From: Xylanibacter ruminicola Ga6B6
GTDB lineage: Bacteria > Bacteroidota > Bacteroidia > Bacteroidales > Bacteroidaceae
Direction: 5' to 3'
NCBI RefSeq assembly: GCF_000687715.1
Contig: NZ_JHXD01000002.1
Coordinates: 186,001 to 250,000 of the forward strand
Length of the DNA stretch: 64,000 bases
Under the pieces are notes generated by a model. The model searched no databases. It was not told the origin of the DNA and was given only the letters and a program-made list of their open reading frames with translations. The number at the start of each line of letters is the position of its first letter. Position 1 is the stretch's first letter. The position numbers and the translations under genes are program-made. Shown here piece by piece: positions 37,501-46,333 of the stretch.

Positions 37501-37665
37501 ACCCGACTTTGATCCCTGTACTTTTACACTAGCACCAATGATCGGGTCGCCAGATACATCTTTCACCGTTCCCTTGATCAAGCTCTGAGCCAGCGCTCCC
37601 AGTGGGAACAAACAGAGCAGGAACAGTGCCATTAACGGCTTTTGGATTGATTTAAAATTCCACAT
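34525..37665 (-). CDS. SusC-like TonB-dependent receptor (PUL C)
   Basis: A 1046-residue importer with signal peptide (LGALAQS), regulatory domain (GTVKDVSGDPIIGASV ... ITDFDGNF), TonB box near LNDVVVIGYGVQKK, plug (IRVRGYSSNSSN ... LKDAASAAIYGAEAGNGV) and barrel ending LVLGLSVTF. It closely follows the PUL B SusC in its plug and last barrel strands, which points to a duplicated PUL core with a related ligand. No HTCS, ECF sigma or AraC gene adjoins this pair; the nearest candidate regulator is the SpoIIE-like protein upstream. Confidence 0.97.
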   Translation of the reverse strand: MWNFKSIQKPLMALFLLCLFPLGALAQSLIKGTVKDVSGDPIIGASVKVQGSKSGVITDFDGNFSIQADNNATLVISYIGYTTESIKVAGKNNLSVTLKEDAQTLNDVVVIGYGVQKKSDLTGSVASVKAEDLKHRSTTDAAAALQGKAAGVQILNSSGKPGQGASIRVRGYSSNSSNIGPLLIVDGLQVSSIQYLDPSMIESMEVLKDAASAAIYGAEAGNGVVLITTKSGAKSKGQGSITYEVKFTNQNLGHVGKLLNAGQFKDWMDMQLGEVEKDGKMYRQLDLDMQDAINQYGWNPNTDTDWMKEYFEDTWAQQHTLTFQGGNDRGSYFLSTSYVNQDGIVKGNKDRYERLTAQINADYKIKDWLQIGTNTAIEKWSSRGVSENGYGSSFEMLLLIDPLTPLYWTSRNQMLGEYASYYDAIQAGNSKYTLFGDENGYYATSYFNTRLAGANPFSQRDRAEGRNEGVNVNGTVFMNITPIKQVTFTSRLGYRLSFNNSSDWQYPYYLNGQTKGDNYTINGASNNSTWYQWENFINYNQDFGKHNVGAMAGMSFRQYNSNGVSANASGPDILTAYEPNYRYLNCVNGNDDTVKGFSGMPNMTRALSYFGRILYSYDNRYSLQGNFRADAFDSSKLSKDNRWGYFFSGSAGWTFSNEKFFKDNIDPSIMSFGKIRASWGTNGNVNVLGNYSYTAGIGLNGQWYQYGATNAATYGSMPNGIANPDLTWEKSRQIDLGADFRFFNDRLSLGIDWYKKTTKDLLVKAPVMPESGYTDMTINAGEIENSGLEVEFTWKDNIGDFRYSISGNFATLKNKATYLDPSIERISGATVEGASPGAIRCYFEQGQPVWYMRGYKYAGRAADGTAQYYTKDGGLTNDPTDSDMTNIGSGLPDVTFGLTINAEYKGFDLTVFGAGQAGNDIYYGLYRTGYNNIAKGVYDDFKSKKFPEAKSVYGVAKFYQSSAMVYNGSFFKLKQIQLGYTLPQNLTKKVYMQNVRAYVSLDDFFTFTKYPGLDPETCTQEYNCPGLDKGNYPNMRKLVLGLSVTF

Positions 37666-37740
37666 AATTAATTTAATTAGTTAGATAATTGAATATGTTA
37701 TTTGGCTGAATTCGTACTTTTAGGTTTCAATTTTCGGTTG

Positions 37741-37748
37741 CAAATATA
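37741..37748 (-). promoter_or_regulatory. Possible -7 box for PUL C susC
   Basis: TATATTTG on the minus strand 75 bp before susC, in a very AT-rich gap. No -33 element at the usual distance. Confidence 0.4.
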
Positions 37749-37896
37749 TTATAAATTTAACTCAATTAGTTTATTTTTTGTAACGTAGAGTTTGTAAAAT
37801 TGCCAAATTGTTCAAAAATGTAACATTTGGTAAAGTTCTGGTTACTTTTTAAAAATATACCCTTATTAAACGTTTACCATTTTTAAACTTCTAATA

Positions 37897-37932
37897 ACAT
37901 TAAAAGGTGCTGCGTTGTGTTGCGCAGCACCT
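37897..37932 (-). terminator. Terminator of the SpoIIE-like gene
   Basis: A perfect 10-bp stem AGGTGCTGCG / CGCAGCACCT with an 8-nt loop, followed on the minus strand by TTTTAATG. It shares its stem sequence with the terminator at 32634-32672. Confidence 0.75.
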
Positions 37933-37960
37933 CCTGGATATAGTTTTGTTAACTGTTTGT

Positions 37961-40228
37961 CTATTGTATTTCAGTTGCCTCGGCATCTTCGATGATTACA
38001 TCGGGCTCGTCGTAGAACTCAGGTTCGTCGTAAACCTTTGGCTCTTCGAATACTTGTGGCTCAGGTGTGGGCTCCGTAGTTATTGCTGGCTCTGGCTGCT
38101 GTGGAACTGCAGTCGTTTCTACTTCGGACTCCATCTCAGGCTCTAAGTTTTCGTCGGGTTTCTGTTCTAATTTGGTGGCACCTTTGAATCGGATAGCCAG
38201 CAAGGCCATATCGTCGCGCTGCTCGAAGTCGCCGGCAAAGCGGTGAACAGCGTCCAGCATGTTCTCGATAAATGGTTTGGGGCGAGAATCCAACTTCATG
38301 GCCTGCAGTGCCGATCCTAACATGCGTTTCTCGTTAAACACGCGGTGCTCAGCATTCTTTACCTTAATAAGTCCTTCTGTATTCAGGAATATCATGGTAC
38401 CAGGCAGCATCGTAATCTCCTGAGCCTCATAGGCATAGTTGGGTTCTTCGCCTATGGCCACATTCTGCTCTACAGGCAGGTGGTGTAGCTCGTTGCTTAC
38501 CAATAGTGGGGCTGCATGACTGGCATTGCAGAAGAACAACTTACCATTATAAATGTCGAGTACACCAATAAACAAACGTATGTCGATGCCCTTGTTTTCT
38601 TTCTGTGCCAAGGCATTGTTGATGGCCGACATGATTTTGTCTGGTTGCGATTCAAAGGTGACAGCTGTACGGAACTGGGCTTTGACGATGGTAGTGAGCA
38701 GCGATGCCTTGACACCTTCTAAGCCGGATTCTCCCACGCAGAAGAACAGTTTTCCGTCGCGTACACAGTAATCCATGACGCCGCTGCCTTCCATCTGCCC
38801 CATCTTTACGGCACTCCACAAGTCGAACGATTTGTATTTTGGCAGTAGTCGTGGTGTGATCACACGTTGAATATTCTGGGCTATACGGAATTCTGAGGCC
38901 TCACGCTCTTTCACTGCTGTGTCGGCCTCCATACGATCGTAGTCGTATTTCAGATCCTCGTAGGCAGCCTGTAGCTGATGTGCCATACGGCGACGGATGA
39001 GTGCATAGCCTAACAAACAGAGTATGACAATGGCAATACCGAAAGCAATCATAAACTGATACTTGCGATTTTTCTTGGCTTCCTGCTCTGTCATCTTCTC
39101 TACGGTCTTTACAATCACAGCCTGCTCTTCCAGTTCTATCTTCTTCGACTTGGCAATAGCCTTGCCTAATGCATTAGTGATATTCAAAGAAACCTGGATG
39201 GCCGAGTCGCGTCGCCCTGCTTGCAGGTTAGTGCGGTATTTCTTCAGTACCAGGTTCTCGATGTTCTCCAACGAGTAATTCTGCGGCGTTTCGCCCATCA
39301 TCGCATCCAGACTACGATAGTGTTCGGCAGCCTCATCCCAGCGGTTAGCGGCTGTCAGATAGTCGTTAGCGTCGATACGTCCCTTAGGTGTGTTACTGTA
39401 ACGGGTACTCTGGAACTTTTCGTAGGCTTTGGCAGCTTCTTCGGTTTGACCTAAACCTAGTAGGGCAAGCGCCTGGTAGATATCGTAGCGGGCCAGCTGT
39501 CGGTCGATAAAGTCGGCATCAGCATCAGGTCGCTGTTCGTATTCGCTCAGTATCTGTCCAAAGCGGGTGGTCCATGTCAGGGCCTCCTGCCATTTCTTGG
39601 CATATATATAATTATAGGTAATATTGATGAGACCGGTGATACCATCTTTATAGACCACATCGTTGTGGAACGTCTCTATGTTTTCCTTATGCCGCTGGTA
39701 AGCCTTATTAAAACCATCGCTATTACCATTGGCTGTGCCTAAGCCCTCCTGACAGCAACCTATATATATAAGTATGTTCAGGTAGTCGCTGGTACTGTCG
39801 CAGTGCAGTTCTTCCAGTTTGTTGGCTACAGGTACGGTGAGGTCTAATCCCTCTTGATAGTCACCTCTTACGGATAGCATGTTAGCCAGACGACTGGCCG
39901 ACTTGGCATAGTAAGCCATCTCGTCGCTGCTGGTTGCGTTTTCAGCAGCATCGAGCGATGCTTTCCAATAGAACTCAGCCAGGCGCTGTCGTTTCATCTT
40001 GTCGCAGGCATAGCCTCGCCAATAGTATGCTTTGGTGGGGGTGATGCTGCCGGTGGTTTCTAAACTGTCAACCACCTTCAGCAGTTCAGGGTAGTTCTTG
40101 GTCTTCTGAGTGTTCTCAATCAATTTGTCGGCTTCACTCATCTGTCCGTTCTGCTCCTCATTGTTGCAGGCTGCCATCAGAATGCCTGCCATCACCATCA
40201 GGAATATCCAAATTTTTGTCTGTCTCAT
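37961..40228 (-). CDS. TPR lipoprotein with degenerate SpoIIE/PP2C-type domain
   Basis: A 755-residue protein. Order of parts: lipobox-like signal (GILMAAC); TPR-type helical repeats (~30-350); a membrane helix (FMIAFGIAIVILCLLGYALI) followed by a coiled coil; a SpoIIE/RsbU-like domain (~450-670); and a Pro/Glu-rich tail with EPKVYDEPEFYDEPD. In active members the metal-binding motifs read GGDFYD and GDVSGxG. Here the first is GSGVMD (481-486), lacking the first aspartate, and the second is VGESGLEG with E500 in place of Asp; only the late RDDMALLA motif is normal. It is therefore a possible pseudophosphatase. The ATG at 40228 is preferred over a TTG at 40240. The target and signal are unknown. 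Confidence 0.85.
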   Translation of the reverse strand: MRQTKIWIFLMVMAGILMAACNNEEQNGQMSEADKLIENTQKTKNYPELLKVVDSLETTGSITPTKAYYWRGYACDKMKRQRLAEFYWKASLDAAENATSSDEMAYYAKSASRLANMLSVRGDYQEGLDLTVPVANKLEELHCDSTSDYLNILIYIGCCQEGLGTANGNSDGFNKAYQRHKENIETFHNDVVYKDGITGLINITYNYIYAKKWQEALTWTTRFGQILSEYEQRPDADADFIDRQLARYDIYQALALLGLGQTEEAAKAYEKFQSTRYSNTPKGRIDANDYLTAANRWDEAAEHYRSLDAMMGETPQNYSLENIENLVLKKYRTNLQAGRRDSAIQVSLNITNALGKAIAKSKKIELEEQAVIVKTVEKMTEQEAKKNRKYQFMIAFGIAIVILCLLGYALIRRRMAHQLQAAYEDLKYDYDRMEADTAVKEREASEFRIAQNIQRVITPRLLPKYKSFDLWSAVKMGQMEGSGVMDYCVRDGKLFFCVGESGLEGVKASLLTTIVKAQFRTAVTFESQPDKIMSAINNALAQKENKGIDIRLFIGVLDIYNGKLFFCNASHAAPLLVSNELHHLPVEQNVAIGEEPNYAYEAQEITMLPGTMIFLNTEGLIKVKNAEHRVFNEKRMLGSALQAMKLDSRPKPFIENMLDAVHRFAGDFEQRDDMALLAIRFKGATKLEQKPDENLEPEMESEVETTAVPQQPEPAITTEPTPEPQVFEEPKVYDEPEFYDEPDVIIEDAEATEIQ

Positions 40229-40260
40229 ATACGGTTCCAAGTAATTGATGTTTCTGGATG

Positions 40261-40292
40261 CAAAGATACAAAAGAATTTTAAATAAACTCAA
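40261..40292 (-). promoter_or_regulatory. Promoter of the SpoIIE-like gene
   Basis: Minus-strand TATCTTTG (40261-40268) with TTG (40290-40292) 21 bp upstream; 32 bp before the start. Confidence 0.65.
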
Positions 40293-40383
40293 AAACAAGG
40301 CAAAAAAGTGCTTGTTAGGGGACGATGATACGCACACAAAAGTAAATGTAACTCTTTGAAAAAGGTCTTTTCTGAAAACTGCG

Positions 40384-40391
40384 TACCTTTG
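40384..40391 (+). promoter_or_regulatory. -7 box for the GH5 gene
   Basis: TACCTTTG in the context GCGTACCTTTGCACCC, 24 bp before the start codon. The nearest TTTG upstream is 25 bp away, longer than ideal. Confidence 0.6.
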
Positions 40392-40415
40392 CACCCAGAA
40401 TAAACTGAAACATTG

Positions 40416-42593
40416 ATGAAACGTATATTTACTCTGATTACAATTCTATGTGCGCTTGGCGCAGGAGCTCAGGGAGTCAAGCCATTGCCCTCGCTCCATA
40501 CTGAGGGAAGATGGCTTGTTGACAAACATGGAAACCAAGTGGTACTCCATGGTGTGATGGATACGCCCAGTAATTATTTTAATGGTGGACGCTGGGAAGG
40601 TTCCAAGGCACTTGGTTGGTGGGACCACTATAATGATACAGGCGTTACCAACTGTCTGGCTTATTTTGAAAAACTATTCAAAGGCATGGAGAAGGCTAAG
40701 TGCGATGTGTTCCGTTTGCACATGGATCCTGCTTGGACCAACGATCCTGCCGATGGTTATGTTTATGCAGGCTCAGTAGGACAGGCTTCCGATGCGTCGG
40801 GCGAGGCAGACATCAAGAATTTTAATCCCGAGCGCTATCAGAAATACCTGCCACAGCTATATCTGAAGTTGGCCGAGATGGCTATGAAATATGGTATGTA
40901 CGTAGTAGTACGCCCTCCCGGTGTATGTCCTCATGACTTGAAGGTGGGTGATTATTATAATCAGTATCTGCTGTATATATGGGATGTGTTCTCTCAGCAG
41001 AAATTTGTGAAGGATCATGCCGGTCAGATTAGTATTGAGTTGGCCAACGAACCTGTTAACTTGAGAAATGCCCAGAATCAGGACGATCCCAAAGCGCTCC
41101 ATGACTATTTCCAGCCTATCGTCAATAAGATCCGCGAAAACGGCTTTACGGGGATTATATGGGCGCCTGGTACTGGATGGCAGGCCAACTATACCAGTTA
41201 TGCTACTTATCCTATCGAGGGTGATAACATCGGTTATGCTGTTCATGACTATACCGGATGGTATGGCTGCAGCGATGCCAATCCCGATCCGCAGAACAAG
41301 ATTGAGCAGTTCCATAAGCAGGTTCCGGTAGTTGATACCAACCCGATTATTATTACCGAGGTTGACTGGAGTCCTGAGAACCCCTCGGCTCAAGGTCATT
41401 ATAATGAGCATAACGAGTGGGTACAGCCTAACTATGGTACATGGTCAACAGGCTCAACCTCTAAATGGGGTAAGGCTTACAAGGCTATGCTCGACTATTA
41501 TGGTAATATCTCGATGACGCTGTCAGGAACAGGTTGTTTGTTTGATATCGATAAACTGCTCTCTACGGGCAACGTCTATCCGGCTTTTAATGGACTCGAA
41601 GAGGCTTGTGGTAAGGCTTGTATGGATTGGTATGCCGAGTATTATAATGTGAACTATCCCCATGCCGACGATGAGGCTGAGACGGGCGATTTCTATACGA
41701 TTGAGTCACTGAAGGCTGATCAGGAATCATTTGATTTGATGATTGGCGATAAGACCAAGTTCTCGCTGAAGGTCCTCTATCGCGATGGTCATACGAAGGA
41801 TATCTCTGATGTGGCCACCTATGAAGTCGATCAGCCCTCGGTGGTTGAAGTTAAGAATGGTTCTATACATGCATTGGCCAATGGCGAAGCCCAGGTACAG
41901 GTCTCATATACCGATGTGCAGGGTACCCTTTGGAAAAAGACATTTGTGGTTAAGGTTAGCGGTCTTGATTTAGGCGCCCTGACAGCTTTGACCAGTCTTT
42001 CGGATATAACCACCCAGCCTTTTGCTATCGTGAATAAGGAGAGTCAGAAGATGTTTTATGGTTCTGAAAATCAGAATCTTGACACGGGCGATCCTCTGGG
42101 CGTCATCAATAACAAGAGTATCAGCGGTTATATGTTTAAGGCCGAGGCTATTTCTGGTCGTGATGGTTGTTATCTGTTGCGCTTGATGACGTTGAACGGT
42201 AGCGAATACAGCGTTTATGGCAAGCCAGGCTATCTTAATTCTCAGCCAACTACAGGCTGGTGTAGCTTTATTCTCGGTTTGAACGACCAGAATGGCGAAG
42301 ATGTCAAAGATGGCGCTGTGTGGGAAATAAAATATGAGAGTGGCAAGGGCTTTACATTGAAGAATATGGCTACGGGCAAATACCTGAAGGATGCTGCCCC
42401 AGCCAAATACGATGCGCCAGCCTATTTCGATTTCTTGAAATCCAGCATTACAGCGGGTATTCATAAGGTAGAGCGTTCTGTGGATAACGATGCTGTTTAT
42501 ACGCTTCAGGGCATCAAGATAGCAACCCTTCAGCAGTGGGATGCGCTGCCTCGTGGCATCTACATCGTTGGTGGAAAGAAAAAACTTAAATAA
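40416..42593 (+). CDS. Secreted GH5 glycoside hydrolase with Big2 domain and sorting tail
   Basis: A 725-residue endo-acting beta-glycanase. The signal peptide ends near GAGAQG. The (beta/alpha)8 GH5 barrel (~25-400) has acid/base E212 in ELANEPVN and nucleophile E315 in IITEVDW. A bacterial Ig-like Big2 domain follows (~430-515: SVVEVKNGSIHALANGEAQV), then a lectin-like region and a tail (VYTLQGIKIA ... LPRGIYIVGGKKKLK) like the type IX sorting domain. The subfamily is unclear, so xylanase, glucanase and mannanase remain possible. The next gene is a xylan-type esterase 24 bp downstream. The ATG at 40416 is chosen; the frame begins at a TTG at 40413. Confidence 0.9.
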   Translation: MKRIFTLITILCALGAGAQGVKPLPSLHTEGRWLVDKHGNQVVLHGVMDTPSNYFNGGRWEGSKALGWWDHYNDTGVTNCLAYFEKLFKGMEKAKCDVFRLHMDPAWTNDPADGYVYAGSVGQASDASGEADIKNFNPERYQKYLPQLYLKLAEMAMKYGMYVVVRPPGVCPHDLKVGDYYNQYLLYIWDVFSQQKFVKDHAGQISIELANEPVNLRNAQNQDDPKALHDYFQPIVNKIRENGFTGIIWAPGTGWQANYTSYATYPIEGDNIGYAVHDYTGWYGCSDANPDPQNKIEQFHKQVPVVDTNPIIITEVDWSPENPSAQGHYNEHNEWVQPNYGTWSTGSTSKWGKAYKAMLDYYGNISMTLSGTGCLFDIDKLLSTGNVYPAFNGLEEACGKACMDWYAEYYNVNYPHADDEAETGDFYTIESLKADQESFDLMIGDKTKFSLKVLYRDGHTKDISDVATYEVDQPSVVEVKNGSIHALANGEAQVQVSYTDVQGTLWKKTFVVKVSGLDLGALTALTSLSDITTQPFAIVNKESQKMFYGSENQNLDTGDPLGVINNKSISGYMFKAEAISGRDGCYLLRLMTLNGSEYSVYGKPGYLNSQPTTGWCSFILGLNDQNGEDVKDGAVWEIKYESGKGFTLKNMATGKYLKDAAPAKYDAPAYFDFLKSSITAGIHKVERSVDNDAVYTLQGIKIATLQQWDALPRGIYIVGGKKKLK

Positions 42594-42596
42594 TAA

Positions 42597-44633
<2,037 letters not shown>

Positions 44634-44656
44634 CCAATTTCCCCAAACCTAACATC

Positions 44657-44700
44657 GCGCCCCTCCCGAGTCACATCGAGAGGGGCGCTTCCTTTTTTTT
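44657..44700 (+). terminator. Terminator after the CE6-CE1 gene
   Basis: A strong stem GCGCCCCTC / GAGGGGCGC followed by TTCCTTTTTTTT. Confidence 0.9.
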
Positions 44701-46156
44701 ATTTTTGAATGTTTTTGAGCAGGTTCACTTTTCCATCATCTATCAGTTTTAGTATCAGTTCACCAAACAGGGTGTTTTGCCAGGCAAACCAGTGGCGACT
44801 GTAATTGGCAGCATTGTCCTTGTTGAACGACTCGTGCATAAAGCCTGTGCCGGCATCTGTATCCACCAGCATCTGCAGGCACTCCTTAATTTCCTGATCG
44901 TCGGTGCTGGTAAAGGCACGCATCATAATCGACATGGGCCATACCATATCGTAGCCTACATGAGGTCCACCGATACCCTCGCCGGCCTTACCACGGAAGA
45001 AGTAAGGGTTATCCTCGCTCCACACAAACTTACGGGTGTTCTGATAGATTGGGTCGTTAACATCCACATCACCTAAGTAAGCCATTGCCAGCAAACTGGG
45101 CACATTGGCATCGTCCATCAGGTGCTGATTGCCAAAGCCATCCACCTCAAAGGCATAAATCTTACCATATTTAGGATGGTTATAGATAGCGTACTGCTGC
45201 AGGGCGGCGCTCACCTCGTTGGCTAAGGTTGTGCACTCGTTGGCAGTCTTGGTGTCGTTGTTCACCTTGGTCAGGATATCAGCAGCCTTACGCAGTGATG
45301 TTACGGCAAAGAAATTGGATGGGATGAGGAAGGGGAACACCGTGGCGTCGTCGCTGGGACGGAATATCGAGGCAATCAGTCCTACTGGCTTTACAGGGTT
45401 GCCATAGCCGCCATGACTCACGGTGTCGTACTGCTGGGCTGTGGTACGCTGGAAGCGGTACGGACCATGACCATCTTTGCGCTGCTGCTCACGGAAAGTC
45501 TTCAGAATCTTGCCGATGGCTTCTTGCCACAAGTCGCCAAAAATGCTGTCGTCGCCAGTTACCTGCCAGTAATAGTAGGCCAGGCGCAGGGGATAGCACA
45601 GCGAGTCGATCTCGTACTTGCGCTCATGCAGGTTGGGATTCATCGTGGTATGGTCGCTGGCCCATTCGCTGCCTGTAGGTCCCATGTTAAAGGCGTTGGC
45701 ATAGGGGTCGATGCAGATGCACTTCAACTGGCGCAGGATGGTGCCTCGTACCATTTTTCTGATTTTCTTGTCTTTCTTGGCAAACTGTACGTATGGCCAC
45801 ACCTGGGCACCCGAATCGCGCAGCCACATGGCGTGGATGTCGCCTGTATATACAAAGGTATCGTCGTCGCCCTCAGCATCCGAGTAGTGTACAGTGGTGT
45901 CGAGTGTGTTCGGGAAACAGTTCTCGAACATCCATGCTAAGTATGGAGCATCCTTCAGCATCTTTTTTACCTCGGCAATCTTCTTCTCGATAGTGTCTGA
46001 GTAGAAAAGTCGTTCTTTGACGGCGGGTCTACGGGTTACTTTTGTGTTGTCGGCTGGAGCGGCAATCGTTTTGCTCCAGTCTTCTATCCCGTCGGCCATA
46101 ACAGGCACCGATAGCCCTGCCAACAGGATGGTGGTGAGTAATGTACGTCTGTTCAT
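44699..46156 (-). CDS. GH125 exo-alpha-1,6-mannosidase
   Basis: A 485-residue family 125 enzyme that removes terminal alpha-1,6-linked mannose. A short signal peptide (to about VMADG) is present. The (alpha/alpha)6 fold marks are clear: YTGDIHAMWLRDSGAQVWPY, QLKCICIDPYANAFN, SEWASDHTTMNPNLHERKYEIDSLCYPLRLAYYYW and HESFNKDNAANYSRHWFAWQNTLFGE. It is divergent from the GH92 gene and belongs to the same alpha-mannan locus. In yeast-mannan PULs such an enzyme acts in the periplasm on backbone fragments made by GH76. Confidence 0.95.
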   Translation of the reverse strand: MNRRTLLTTILLAGLSVPVMADGIEDWSKTIAAPADNTKVTRRPAVKERLFYSDTIEKKIAEVKKMLKDAPYLAWMFENCFPNTLDTTVHYSDAEGDDDTFVYTGDIHAMWLRDSGAQVWPYVQFAKKDKKIRKMVRGTILRQLKCICIDPYANAFNMGPTGSEWASDHTTMNPNLHERKYEIDSLCYPLRLAYYYWQVTGDDSIFGDLWQEAIGKILKTFREQQRKDGHGPYRFQRTTAQQYDTVSHGGYGNPVKPVGLIASIFRPSDDATVFPFLIPSNFFAVTSLRKAADILTKVNNDTKTANECTTLANEVSAALQQYAIYNHPKYGKIYAFEVDGFGNQHLMDDANVPSLLAMAYLGDVDVNDPIYQNTRKFVWSEDNPYFFRGKAGEGIGGPHVGYDMVWPMSIMMRAFTSTDDQEIKECLQMLVDTDAGTGFMHESFNKDNAANYSRHWFAWQNTLFGELILKLIDDGKVNLLKNIQK

Positions 46157-46192
46157 TTTTGTTCTGTTTTTAATGTTTTAATTAGTCGTTTG

Positions 46193-46200
46193 CAAAGATA
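46193..46200 (-). promoter_or_regulatory. -7 box for the GH125 gene
   Basis: TATCTTTG on the minus strand, 36 bp before the start; no clear -33 element. Confidence 0.55.
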
Positions 46201-46262
46201 CTAATTATAAATAAGCTCCTTGTCGTAATTCCTGTCAAATCAGTATGTTGTACAATAATTGC

Positions 46263-46288
46263 AGAAACGAGGACATTGTTTCGTTTCT
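46263..46288. promoter_or_regulatory. 8-bp inverted repeat over the GH92 promoter
   Basis: AGAAACGA (46263-46270) and TCGTTTCT (46281-46288) are perfect complements 10 bp apart, covering the -33 region of the GH92 promoter. It is a candidate operator in the GH125-GH92 divergent gap. Confidence 0.4.
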
Positions 46289-46295
46289 TTCTGTC

Positions 46296-46303
46296 TACCT
46301 TTG
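46296..46303 (+). promoter_or_regulatory. -7 box for the GH92-SusCD operon
   Basis: TACCTTTG, 30 bp before the GH92 start; TTG at 46276-46278 is 17 bp upstream, a little short. Confidence 0.6.
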
Positions 46304-46333
46304 CCACACGAAAATAATAAAAACCGTAAAGTG

